NCBI GenBank assembly: GCA_022843305.1
Contig: JALHNX010000035.1
Location: 1 to 35,342, forward strand
DNA length: 35,342 nt
Source: Pyrinomonadaceae bacterium
Lineage (GTDB): Bacteria; Acidobacteriota; Blastocatellia; Pyrinomonadales; Pyrinomonadaceae
Direction of reading: 5' to 3'
In this document: one piece after another, positions 24,792 to 32,445 of the stretch
Position numbering within the stretch: position 1 is the first letter of the stretch
Layout of the letters: each line of letters opens with the position of its first letter
Translations under genes and position numbers: made by a program
The notes under the pieces: generated by a model
What the model was told of the DNA's origin: nothing
Databases searched by the model: none
What the model saw: the letters and a program-made list of their open reading frames with translations, nothing else

Positions 24792-25349
24792 TTATTCCGC
24801 GACCTCCGCCAATACAAATATAAAACCTTTGCCGTTCGCCTGTTTTTTGGCGGAAACTTTCGTAAATTTTACGCCGCCGAAAGTGCCTTGATATTTCTCC
24901 GATAAAGGTTCTTTGGCATCTTTTACCGGCGCGGAATTGCCGACATCTATGCCGAAAATTTCCTTCAAAGCCGCTTTTGATGTCAGCAAAGGCGTGTCCA
25001 AAATCAGATTAAAACTTTTCGCCCGTCCGCCGTAAAATCGAACCGCCAAACCTTTCGATTGTCCCTTGATTTTGTAAAGACGATATTCGCCGCCCTTTTC
25101 GATCGGTTTCGATTCTTCGGGCGCGCCGAAAATCCTGTCCAGTTCAGCAGCGGATTTGTCGGCAAGTTTCGGCACATCAATCGGAATTGTTTGTTCGGAT
25201 TTTGTTGGTGTCAGCGTTTTTGAAGGCTGAACTGAAATTGCTGAAATATTTGAATTTTCCGGCTTATTTTCCGTCGCATTTTGACAGCCGAATGATATAA
25301 ACGACAGAAAAAATGCGAAATATAAACTTAAAAATTTTGTCATCTTCAA
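24792..25349 (-). CDS. Putative lipoprotein, 185 aa
   Basis: The N-terminus is a lipoprotein signal with lipobox-like LSFISFGC, so Cys22 is probably lipidated. A low-complexity Ser/Thr/Asn/Pro linker follows (residues 26-60), then a compact domain with LADKSAAELDRIFGAPEES near residue 62 and YRLYKIKGQSKGLAVRFYGG near 87. No named family is recognised. It follows the 106-aa gene by eight bases on the same strand, so it is probably the last gene of the hsp20-clpB-grpE transcript; a functional link to protein quality control is possible but unproven. Confidence 0.75.
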   Translation of the reverse strand: MKMTKFLSLYFAFFLSFISFGCQNATENKPENSNISAISVQPSKTLTPTKSEQTIPIDVPKLADKSAAELDRIFGAPEESKPIEKGGEYRLYKIKGQSKGLAVRFYGGRAKSFNLILDTPLLTSKAALKEIFGIDVGNSAPVKDAKEPLSEKYQGTFGGVKFTKVSAKKQANGKGFIFVLAEVAE

Positions 25350-25356
25350 AAGCGAA

Positions 25357-25677
25357 TCAATTCCATTTAAATAGCGACCTGACGATTTCTTTTGTTCCTT
25401 CCGCGCCCATCAGTTCGAGCGAAACAAAATCGTTTCCGCTTTCCAGCGTGAGCCGGAAATTCAAAAACGGACAGCATTTCCGCTCGAGATCAATGATTTC
25501 GGCTAAATTTTGCAAGGTTGATCGGGCAAGCGGAAAGCGGTAAACAAACCCGTCAGACAGTTCCGCCGAATCAATCAGCGATTCGGCGGCTTTATCGAGA
25601 TAGTTTTTTCTCCGCGCCTGTAACTGCTTATCGGTCAAGTAACAGGCAACCGGAATTGCTTCGCTCATAAAATTCAT
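25357..25677 (-). CDS. Conserved unknown protein with CCPF motif, 106 aa
   Basis: A small soluble protein. After a helical start (TDKQLQARRKNYLDKA) it carries FPLARSTLQNLAEIIDLERKCCPFL, then two strands (FRLTLESG, FVSLELMGAEGTKEIV). The paired cysteines in ERKCCPF are a repeating feature of similar unannotated bacterial proteins and may bind metal or act in redox. Its ATG overlaps the grpE stop as ATGA, showing translational coupling. The second Met is an alternative start. Confidence 0.7.
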   Translation of the reverse strand: MNFMSEAIPVACYLTDKQLQARRKNYLDKAAESLIDSAELSDGFVYRFPLARSTLQNLAEIIDLERKCCPFLNFRLTLESGNDFVSLELMGAEGTKEIVRSLFKWN

Positions 25678-26333
25678 TCGCCCGCAGTTTGCGCCAGCGC
25701 TTTGCCGACCTGGACACGTGCCGGACGAAGCAGACGGTCGCCGAATTTGTATCCGCGCGAATATTCCGCCGTGATGCGCCCGTCGTTTTCCGCGTCGGTT
25801 TCGATCATATCAATCGCTTCGTGAAACTCGGGATTGAACTCCGCGCCGACCGACGGAACGGCTTCGACACCGACGCTCAACAACGCCTGTTCAAACGAAC
25901 GCGCCGTGCCTTTGACACCGCCCAAAAGATGTTCGAGCGAGGAATCTTTTTCGGCGTGGTCAATCGCCAGATTTAAATTATCCAAAACCGGCAAAAGTGT
26001 CGTTAAAAAATTAAACTGACCTTGTTTGGCGCGGTCTTCGAGAGTTTTCTGCATCCGTCCGCGCATTTCCTGCGTTTCGCGCTCCATCTGCATTTTTATC
26101 TCTTCAAACTTCGCCTGCACGCCGACGAGCTTTGCTTCCGCCGCCTCGCGCCGCATCGTTTCTTCTTTCAGCCGATTTTCGAGTTCCGTTTCGCGCATTG
26201 ATTTTACCTGCTGTTTTGGGGTTTCCGGCTCGAAATCCGCATTTTCGCTTTCGTTTTCGTCCAAAATTTCTTCTAATATCTCTTCATTATTAAAATCTTT
26301 CTCGTTCATCTTTTTTTTATTAAACCAACTCAT
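25674..26333 (-). CDS. grpE: GrpE nucleotide exchange factor
   Basis: GrpE releases ADP from DnaK so that the chaperone can cycle. The 219-residue protein has an acidic, disordered N-terminus (EDFNNEEILEEILDENES-like), then a long coiled coil (ETELENRLKEETMRREAAEA to about residue 110), then the C-terminal beta domain with VGAEFNPEFHEAIDMIE and GYKFGDRLLRPARVQVG. Length is normal. It overlaps the next gene by 4 nt and is preceded by clpB with the 26393-26460 palindrome in between. DnaK and DnaJ are not in the window. Confidence 0.95.
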   Translation of the reverse strand: MSWFNKKKMNEKDFNNEEILEEILDENESENADFEPETPKQQVKSMRETELENRLKEETMRREAAEAKLVGVQAKFEEIKMQMERETQEMRGRMQKTLEDRAKQGQFNFLTTLLPVLDNLNLAIDHAEKDSSLEHLLGGVKGTARSFEQALLSVGVEAVPSVGAEFNPEFHEAIDMIETDAENDGRITAEYSRGYKFGDRLLRPARVQVGKALAQTAGE

Positions 26334-26392
26334 ATATTTTGATAAATAATTTGTATCTCTCAGTCTAACAAACGATTTATCTTTTGGGAAAA

Positions 26393-26460
26393 TTTAGCCG
26401 CGAATTACACAAATAAGACGAATTATTTTTTATTCGCGGATTTGTGTATTCGCGGCTAAA
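26393..26460. repeat. Palindrome between clpB and grpE
   Basis: The outer TTTAGCCGCGAAT arms match exactly at both ends, and the pairing continues imperfectly (TACACAAAT words) to the centre. The clpB stop codon begins four bases beyond the right end. As a stem it could attenuate read-through from clpB into grpE. Confidence 0.8.
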
Positions 26461-26463
26461 ATC

Positions 26464-29058
26464 TTACGCCGAAGCGGTTGCCGATTCGGGCGTGAATTTT
26501 AACGCGCCGTTTTCAGCCGCGACGTGAATCGTCTGCCCGCTGCGGATTTCGCCGTTCAAAAGTTTGATCGCCAGCGGATTTTGAATCAGCGTCTGAATCG
26601 CGCGTTTCAAAGGTCGCGCGCCGAAAGTCGGGTCGTAGCCTTTTTCGACGAGCATCTCTTTTGCCGAATCTTCCAAAACAATCGAAATTCCGCGGTCTGC
26701 CAGATTCTTTCGCAGTTTTTCAAGCTGAACTTCGATGATCTGCGCGATCTGTTCGCGGGCGAGCTGCGTAAAGACGACAATATCATCAACACGGTTCAAA
26801 AATTCGGGCTTGAAATGCGAGCGCAAAACGTCCATCACCATTTCTTTGATCGGCGTGTCAACCAATGTCGCCGACTGAATCTCGCGCGAACCGAGATTCG
26901 AGGTCATAATCAAAACCGTGTTTTTGAAATCAACCGTTCTGCCTTTCGAATCGGTCAAACGCCCGTCGTCCAAAATCTGCAAAAGCACGTTGAAAACGTC
27001 CGGGTGCGCCTTTTCGATCTCGTCGAAAAGCACGACCGAATAAGGACGGCGGCGCACGGCTTCGGTCAATTGACCGCCTTCGTCGTAGCCGACGTATCCC
27101 GGCGGCGCCCCGATCATCCGCGCAACCGCGTGTTTTTCCATATATTCCGACATATCGAGCCGCACCATCGCGCGTTCGTCGTCGAACATGAATTCCGCCA
27201 GCGCCTTCGCCGTTTCGGTTTTACCGACGCCGGTCGGACCTAAAAAGATGAACGAACCGATCGGACGATTCGGGTCCTGCAGTCCCGCTCTTGCACGGCG
27301 CACCGCGTTTGCCACAGCTTCGAGCGCCTCGTCCTGCCCGATCACGCGTTTGCGAAGATTCGTTTCCATCCTGACGAGTTTCTGCATTTCGCCTTCGAGC
27401 ATTTTCGAAACCGGCACGCCCGTCCATTTCGCGACGACTTCGGCGACATCTTCTTCGGAAACTTCTTCTTTCAGGAAAACGCCGTCCTTCTGCAGATCGG
27501 CAAGCCGCATCTGTTCTTCGGCAAGCTGTTTTTCCAAATCGGGAATCGTGCCGTAGCGAAGTTCCGCCGCTTTTTGCAGATCGCCTGCGTTTTGGGCGCG
27601 TTCAAGCTCCATTCTTGCCTGTTCGAGCTGTTCTTTGCCGCCGCGCATTTTCTCGATTTCTTCTTTTTCCGACTGCCATTTCGCCTTCATTCCGCCGGAT
27701 TTTTCCTGCAGATCGGCGATGCGTTTTTCGATGTCTTTTAAGCGTTCTTTCGATTTTTCGTCGGTTTCGCGCGAAAGTGCCTGTTTTTCGATCTCAAGCA
27801 TTAAAATCTCGCGTTCCAGAACGTCAATCTCGACCGGCAAAGAATCTATTTCGATGCGCAGTTTCGAGGCGGCTTCGTCAATCAGATCAATCGCTTTGTC
27901 GGGCAAAAATCTGTCCGTGATGTAGCGATTCGAAAGCGTCGCGGCGGCGACAATCGCCGAATCCGTGATGCGCACACCGTGATGAACTTCGTATTTTTCC
28001 TTCAAACCGCGCAGAATTGCAATCGTATCTTCGACATTCGGTTCGCCGACATAGACCTGCTGAAAACGTCTTTCTAACGCTTTATCTTTCTCGATGTATT
28101 TCTGATATTCGTTCAGAGTCGTCGCGCCGACGCAGCGCAGCATTCCGCGCGCCAATGCCGGTTTGAGCATATTCGAAGCGTCAATCGCGCCTTCCGACGC
28201 GCCCGCGCCGACCAATGTATGAAGCTCGTCAATAAATAAAATTATTTGCCCGTCAGATTTTTCGATTTCCTTTAAAACCGATTTCAGACGGTCTTCAAAT
28301 TCGCCGCGATATTTCGCGCCGGCGAGCATTGCGCCCAAATCCAAACCGACGAGTTTTTTGTTTTTGATCGTGTCCGGCACATCGCCCGAAACGATTCTCT
28401 GCGCCAGACCTTCGACGATCGCCGTTTTACCGACGCCCGGTTCGCCGATCAAAACCGGATTGTTTTTCGTTCTTCTTGATAAAACCTGAATTGTCCGGCG
28501 AATCTCGTCGTCGCGCCCGATTACGGGGTCGAGTTTGCCTTTTCGCGCGCGTTCCGTGAGATCAACCGCGTATTTTTCCAACGCCTGAAAATTCTCTTCC
28601 GCGTTCTGGTCGGTAATTCGCGCACCGCCGCGCATAGCGGTCACGACCTTTTCGGCATCTTCTTTCGTGACACCGTTTGAGCGCAGAATTCGCCCCGCGT
28701 CGCCGTCTTTTTCAGCCGCGATCGTCAGCAAAAGATGTTCGGTCGAGATATATTCGTCCTGCATCGCTTCGGCTTCTTTCTGCGCTTCCTGAAAAATCGT
28801 GTTGATGCGCGAGGAAAAATACTGCTGACCGCCGGAAACCTGCGGAAAACGCGCGATTGCCGCGAGCGTATCGGTCAAAACCGTCTGCGCGTTCGCACCG
28901 ATTTTGCCCAAAATCGGGCGCAAAGTTCCTTCTTTCTGCTCAAGCATCGAAGCGAGCAGATGTTCGGGTTCGACCTGCTGATTTTGATTTTTTTCGGCAA
29001 CGCCGATAGCTTCCTGAACGGCTTCCTGACCGCGAATTGTAAATCTTTCGAATCTCAT
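26464..29058 (-). CDS. clpB: ClpB disaggregase
   Basis: A 864-residue AAA+ ATPase that pulls apart aggregated proteins with the DnaK system. Domain order: Clp_N repeats (1-145); D1 with GEPGVGKT and a normal KYRGEFE pore loop; a long coiled-coil M-domain around residues 400-525 (rich in [21 protein letters not shown]-like heptads); D2 with GPTGVGKT and a normal GYVGYDEGG pore loop; the C-terminal small domain. Length matches the family. It follows hsp20 on the same strand, with the 29072-29117 hairpin 14 nt before its start. Confidence 0.97.
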   Translation of the reverse strand: MRFERFTIRGQEAVQEAIGVAEKNQNQQVEPEHLLASMLEQKEGTLRPILGKIGANAQTVLTDTLAAIARFPQVSGGQQYFSSRINTIFQEAQKEAEAMQDEYISTEHLLLTIAAEKDGDAGRILRSNGVTKEDAEKVVTAMRGGARITDQNAEENFQALEKYAVDLTERARKGKLDPVIGRDDEIRRTIQVLSRRTKNNPVLIGEPGVGKTAIVEGLAQRIVSGDVPDTIKNKKLVGLDLGAMLAGAKYRGEFEDRLKSVLKEIEKSDGQIILFIDELHTLVGAGASEGAIDASNMLKPALARGMLRCVGATTLNEYQKYIEKDKALERRFQQVYVGEPNVEDTIAILRGLKEKYEVHHGVRITDSAIVAAATLSNRYITDRFLPDKAIDLIDEAASKLRIEIDSLPVEIDVLEREILMLEIEKQALSRETDEKSKERLKDIEKRIADLQEKSGGMKAKWQSEKEEIEKMRGGKEQLEQARMELERAQNAGDLQKAAELRYGTIPDLEKQLAEEQMRLADLQKDGVFLKEEVSEEDVAEVVAKWTGVPVSKMLEGEMQKLVRMETNLRKRVIGQDEALEAVANAVRRARAGLQDPNRPIGSFIFLGPTGVGKTETAKALAEFMFDDERAMVRLDMSEYMEKHAVARMIGAPPGYVGYDEGGQLTEAVRRRPYSVVLFDEIEKAHPDVFNVLLQILDDGRLTDSKGRTVDFKNTVLIMTSNLGSREIQSATLVDTPIKEMVMDVLRSHFKPEFLNRVDDIVVFTQLAREQIAQIIEVQLEKLRKNLADRGISIVLEDSAKEMLVEKGYDPTFGARPLKRAIQTLIQNPLAIKLLNGEIRSGQTIHVAAENGALKFTPESATASA

Positions 29059-29071
29059 ATCTCTAAATTAT

Positions 29072-29117
29072 GAATGCTGAATGATGAATGCGGAATTTTA
29101 TTCATCATTCAGCATTC
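29072..29117. repeat. Perfect 18-bp hairpin between hsp20 and clpB
   Basis: Arms 29072-29089 and 29100-29117 (GAATGCTGAATGATGAAT) are exact inverse copies around a 10-nt loop. Partial copies of the same ATTCATCATT words continue to about 29130. It ends 14 nt before the clpB ATG, so it may limit read-through or fold over the clpB ribosome-binding region. Confidence 0.85.
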
Positions 29118-29134
29118 CACATTCATCATTAAAA

Positions 29135-29635
29135 TTATGCATTAGCCGTTTCCGACTTTGCTTTCGTGTCAATCGTTTTCGGCTGCGCTGCGCCGGTCGC
29201 TTTGATTTCGATGCGGCGCGGTTTGGCTTCTTCGCGTTTTGCCAGCGTCAAACGTAAGACACCGTTTTCAAACTCGGCGTTCGCGTTTTCTGACGAAACG
29301 GTCGGCGGCAGCGTGAACGAGCGCGTAAAACTTCCATAGCTTCTTTCGACGCGATGAAAATTATCGCCTTCGTCTTTTTTCTCGAATTTGCGTTCGCCGT
29401 GAATCGTTAAAACGTTGTTTTCAATCGAAATATCAACGTCTTCCGGTTTCATTCCGGCAAGCTCGGCTTCGAGAACGATTTCGTTTTGGTTCTCGAAAAT
29501 ATCAACTTGCGGACTCCACGCGCCGCGCATTAAATCGCTTTCGTCGCCGCGCGAAAAACTTGAAGCAAACAATCGGTTTACTTCATCCTGCAAACTTCGC
29601 ATTTCACGAAATGGATCGTATTTGATGATGTTCAT
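29135..29635 (-). CDS. Small heat-shock protein Hsp20
   Basis: A 166-residue alpha-crystallin-type holdase. The ATG at 29635 was chosen because AGGAGG lies nine bases upstream and the sigma70-like promoter at 29703-29731 lies outside the frame; a longer frame would start inside the promoter. The N-terminal arm (MNIIKYDPFREMRSLQDEV) is followed by the alpha-crystallin domain (WSPQVDIFENQNEIVLEAEL to ENGVLRLTLAKREE) and a short C-terminal tail that lacks a clear IxI motif except IEIKATG. It is the first gene of the hsp20-clpB-grpE set. Confidence 0.95.
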   Translation of the reverse strand: MNIIKYDPFREMRSLQDEVNRLFASSFSRGDESDLMRGAWSPQVDIFENQNEIVLEAELAGMKPEDVDISIENNVLTIHGERKFEKKDEGDNFHRVERSYGSFTRSFTLPPTVSSENANAEFENGVLRLTLAKREEAKPRRIEIKATGAAQPKTIDTKAKSETANA

Positions 29636-29702
29636 TGAAAGTTTCCTCCTAAAATATTTTTTGTGTTCGACTAGAATTGTAAATAAATTGTAGTCTGAAA
29701 AC

Positions 29703-29731
29703 ATAATAAAATCTGAGTGTATGATTGTCAA
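29703..29731 (-). promoter_or_regulatory. Sigma70-type promoter for hsp20
   Basis: On the minus strand TTGACA (29731-29726) and TATTAT (29708-29703) are 17 nt apart, about 60 nt before the hsp20 ATG. No CIRCE or HAIR operator is seen near it. Confidence 0.8.
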
Positions 29732-29734
29732 GTT

Positions 29735-29783
29735 AAAAAGCGAAAAATTTTTAGTTCGGAAAAATTCAACTTTTTCGCTTTTT
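29735..29783. promoter_or_regulatory. 13-bp inverted repeat upstream of the hsp20 promoter
   Basis: AAAAAGCGAAAAA (29735-29747) and its exact complement (29771-29783) flank a 23-nt centre and end four bases before the hsp20 -35 box. It could be an operator or a hairpin in the divergent region shared with the ABC permease. I do not recognise it as a known operator. Confidence 0.45.
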
Positions 29784-29904
29784 TAGATGACACTTTGCGC
29801 TTTTGTCGGTTATATTTAGCGAGAGTATCTTTCCAAAAATCAAAGCCGAAACATTTTCACACATTCATATTTTCCGTGTGATTCGCGCGGCTAATTTTGT
29901 AAAA

Positions 29905-30984
29905 ATGAAAATTCTTCGTGAAATTTTTTCGCCCTTAATTGCGGTTGCGGCGGCATTCATTGTCGGCGGCATCATCGTTTTGCTGATCAAAGACAATCCG
30001 TTTCAGACGTATTATGAGCTGGTCGGCAATTCGTTCGGCTCGCTCAAAGACCTCGGCTACACGCTCTTTTACATGACGCCTTTGATTTTTACGGGGTTGG
30101 CGGTCGCGGTCGCGTTTCGCTGCGGGCTTTTGAACATCGGCGCGGAAGGTCAATTATATGTTGCCGCTTTTGCGACTGCGTGGGTCGGCATCAAGTTCGG
30201 CGGCACGGTCGTCAATGTTTTCGGCAAACAGGAAGACTGGTCGTGGATGTCGCTGCCGGCATTTTTGCTGATTCCTTTATGTATGCTGACGGCGATTGCG
30301 GTCGGCGGATTCTGGGGCGCGATTCCCGGATTTTTGAAGGCGAAATTCGGTTCGCACGAAGTCATCAACACGATTATGCTGAACTTTATCGCCATCGCTT
30401 TGGTCAGCTATTTCACGCAGTATTATTACAAAGTTCCGGGCGACCCGCTTTTACAGACCGCGCCGATCGGCGAAGCCGCGCATATTCCGCGCATCAGCCA
30501 GTTTATTCCCGGAATGCCCGAATTCGTGCCTCTCAGCGTCGCATTTTTGATTGCGATTTTGATGTGCGTGCTGGTTTACATCTTTTTGTGGAAAACCAAA
30601 TGGGGCTACGAGCTGCGCGCCGTCGGGGAGAATCCTTCGGCGGCGGAATACGGCGGAATTTCGCCGAAAAAACAGATCATTATTGCGATGACGATTTCGG
30701 GCGGCTTGGCGGGAATGGTCGCCATCGGCGAAGTTTTGGGCAGCCGGTATCTTTACTATCACGATTTTTCGGGCGATGTCGGATTCTGGGGAATCGCGGT
30801 CGCGCTTTTGGGCAGAAATCACCCGCTCGGAGTATTTTTCGCGGCTCTGTTTTTCGCCGTTCTCCAGCGCGGCGGGATTTTTGTGGACATCGAAACAAAA
30901 TACGTTTCCAAAGATTTGGTCGAGGTTTTACAGGCGATTGTCATTTTGTTTGTGGCTTCTCTTCAAAGATATTCTAAAAAATAA
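29905..30984 (+). CDS. ABC transporter permease, BMP/nucleoside type, subunit 1
   Basis: A 359-residue inner-membrane permease of the branched-chain/BMP-nucleoside group (YufP/NupP-like). The ATG at 29905 gives the family N-terminus and a first helix; an upstream in-frame start would add 34 residues without support. Key stretches: GLLNIGAEGQLYVAA (typical of this family), SHEVINTIMLNFIA, and the cytosolic EAA-like loop YELRAVGENPSAAEYGGIS. It pairs with the second permease at 31460. Its neighbours usually include a lipoprotein receptor and an ATPase; neither is in the window. Confidence 0.93.
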   Translation: MKILREIFSPLIAVAAAFIVGGIIVLLIKDNPFQTYYELVGNSFGSLKDLGYTLFYMTPLIFTGLAVAVAFRCGLLNIGAEGQLYVAAFATAWVGIKFGGTVVNVFGKQEDWSWMSLPAFLLIPLCMLTAIAVGGFWGAIPGFLKAKFGSHEVINTIMLNFIAIALVSYFTQYYYKVPGDPLLQTAPIGEAAHIPRISQFIPGMPEFVPLSVAFLIAILMCVLVYIFLWKTKWGYELRAVGENPSAAEYGGISPKKQIIIAMTISGGLAGMVAIGEVLGSRYLYYHDFSGDVGFWGIAVALLGRNHPLGVFFAALFFAVLQRGGIFVDIETKYVSKDLVEVLQAIVILFVASLQRYSKK

Positions 30985-31014
30985 ATGAAAGTGAAAAAGT
31001 GAAAAAGTGAAAAA

Positions 31015-31410
31015 GTGAAAAAGAAAGTTGAGTGTTTTGAAGATTTATTTATTTGGCAAAAAGCAGTTGAGTTTGCAAAGGAAATTTATCTTCTGACTGA
31101 AAAGAAAGGTCTCAAAAACGATTACGGGTTAAAAGGGCAAATGCGGGATGCTGTGGTTGCAATTTCAAGCAATATCGCTGAAGGCTTTGAACGTCGCTCG
31201 CGAAAAGAGTATTTGAATTTTTTGAATATTGCCAAAGCGTCAGCGGGCGAAATCAGAAGCCAGTTATATGTTGCCTTTGAAGTCGGTTATATCGAAAAAG
31301 CCGAACTCGATCATTTAAAAGCCGAACTCGATCATTTAAAGGAAAAAGCCAGATTTCTTAGCGGTTCGATTACAAATCATATGATTTCAATAAATAACGC
31401 TGACAACTAA
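31015..31410 (+). CDS. Four-helix-bundle / 23S rRNA intervening-sequence (S23) protein
   Basis: A 131-residue helical protein with the S23/four-helix-bundle signature: FEDLFIWQKAVEFAKEIYLL, then a YGLKGQMRDAVVAISSNIAEGFERRS core, then EYLNFLNIAKASAGEIRSQLYVA. Relatives are found in 23S rRNA intervening sequences and, as Avd-like accessory proteins, near diversity-generating retroelements. No reverse transcriptase is present here. It starts at GTG inside the left inverted repeat. The heptad AELDHLK is duplicated exactly by a 21-bp tandem repeat at 31300-31341 in the last helix. Function is unknown; nucleic-acid binding is suspected for the family. Confidence 0.88.
   Translation: MKKKVECFEDLFIWQKAVEFAKEIYLLTEKKGLKNDYGLKGQMRDAVVAISSNIAEGFERRSRKEYLNFLNIAKASAGEIRSQLYVAFEVGYIEKAELDHLKAELDHLKEKARFLSGSITNHMISINNADN
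31300..31341 (+). repeat. 21-bp tandem duplication in the four-helix-bundle gene
   Basis: Two copies of a 21-nt unit differ only in the last base. The unit is one heptad (AELDHLK), so the duplication lengthens the final helix by exactly two turns and keeps the frame. Confidence 0.9.
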
Positions 31411-31459
31411 ATAGACTTTTTCACGTTTTCACATTTTCACTTTTTCACACAGCAATTAT

Positions 31460-32365
31460 ATGGGCGAAATATTTTCTATTGCATTGTTTTTTTCGACGAT
31501 CCGGTTTGCCACGCCGCTCATTTTTGCGGCGCTTGGCGGGATGTTTTCGGAGCGTTCGGGCGTCATCAATATCGCGCTCGAAGGCTTGATGCTGGCAGGC
31601 GCGTTTACGGCGGCGGTCGTGACATACGAAACATCGAATCCGTTCTTCGGATTGTTTTGCGGAATGATGGCGGGCGCGTTTCTGGCGTTTATTTACGCGG
31701 TTTCGGTGATTAAATTCGAAGCCGATCAGGTAGTTGCCGGATTCGGCATCAATATTCTGATGCTCGGGCTTCCCGCCCTGCTTTCGAGCGCGATCTACGA
31801 TTCGGCGGGTTCGACCGAACAGATCGCCAAAGAGAATGTTCTGCCGTCGTTTTTCGACATCAACATCGCTTCGCTGCTGGCGTTCGCGCTCGTTCCGCTG
31901 TGCTGGTATGTTCTGTATAAAACGCCGTTCGGGTTGCGTCTGCGGGCGGTTGGTGAAAATCCGGCGGCGGCGGATGCGGCGGGCGTGAGCGTCGTCAAAT
32001 TAAGATATTTCGCGGTCGTTTTATCGGGAGTCTTAGCGGCGGCGGGCGGCGCGTATCTGTCAATCGGACAATCTTCGCTCTTTACGCGCGGAATGACCGC
32101 CGGACGCGGTTTTATCGCGCTTGCCGCGTTGATTCTCGCAAAATGGAAGCCGGTTCCGGTAATGTTGGCGTGTTTGTTTTTCGGTTTTACGGAGGCTTTA
32201 ACGATTCCGCTGGCAAGCTACAAACTGGCTTCGGGCGAAGTTGCATTGCCGGTTCAATTCGTGCAGATGCTGCCGTATGTTCTGACAATTATCGTGCTTG
32301 CCGGATTTATCGGCTTATCGCGCGCGCCGAAATCGCTCGGAATTCCATACAATAAAGAAAAGTAA
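31460..32365 (+). CDS. ABC transporter permease, BMP/nucleoside type, subunit 2
   Basis: A 301-residue inner-membrane permease (YufQ/NupQ-like) that pairs with the subunit at 29905. It has the family start (RFATPLIFAALGGMFSERSGV), the INIALEGLMLAGAF segment, and a cytosolic loop LRLRAVGENPAAADAAGVS like its partner. Together the two form the membrane channel of a nucleoside or similar importer, energised by an ATPase encoded elsewhere. The four-helix-bundle cassette separates the two subunit genes by 475 nt, although such permeases are normally adjacent or overlapping. Confidence 0.93.
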   Translation: MGEIFSIALFFSTIRFATPLIFAALGGMFSERSGVINIALEGLMLAGAFTAAVVTYETSNPFFGLFCGMMAGAFLAFIYAVSVIKFEADQVVAGFGINILMLGLPALLSSAIYDSAGSTEQIAKENVLPSFFDINIASLLAFALVPLCWYVLYKTPFGLRLRAVGENPAAADAAGVSVVKLRYFAVVLSGVLAAAGGAYLSIGQSSLFTRGMTAGRGFIALAALILAKWKPVPVMLACLFFGFTEALTIPLASYKLASGEVALPVQFVQMLPYVLTIIVLAGFIGLSRAPKSLGIPYNKEK

Positions 32366-32445
32366 ACAAGCTATAACCGTTAAAAAAAGCGATAAGAAGT
32401 CTGGATTTTTCAAATAACGCAGCTTACGCTTATTCTTAAGAAACA

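Larger units (their letters stand above)
30991..31448 (+). mobile_element. Four-helix-bundle cassette bracketed by inverted repeats (IVS-like)
   Basis: Left arm 30991-31023 is four GTGAAAAA units plus G. Right arm 31416-31448 is the inverse with two mismatches in 33. The ORF 31015-31410 lies between them, its start codon inside the left arm and its stop five bases before the right arm. The cassette begins seven bases after the first permease stop and ends 12 bases before the second permease start, so it sits inside an operon. In 23S rRNA of some bacteria the same kind of protein is bracketed by stem-forming repeats, so an IVS-like insertion into mRNA is the best reading. Confidence 0.7.

Noticed and set aside
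29638-29800. CIRCE or HAIR heat-shock operator
   Set aside because: Neither TTAGCACTC-N9-GAGTGCTAA nor the CTTGAGT/ACTCAAG pair occurs near the hsp20 promoter.
30180-30977. 265-residue frame inside the first permease gene
   Set aside because: It overlaps an unambiguous membrane-protein gene on the same strand in another frame and is Arg/Ser/Phe-rich without domains.
30985-31023. CRISPR-like short tandem repeats
   Set aside because: The GTGAAAAA units are adjacent without spacers and are mirrored at the other end of the cassette; no cas genes are present.
31015-31410. Avd accessory gene of a diversity-generating retroelement
   Set aside because: The fold is similar, but no reverse transcriptase, template repeat or variable repeat is present in the window.
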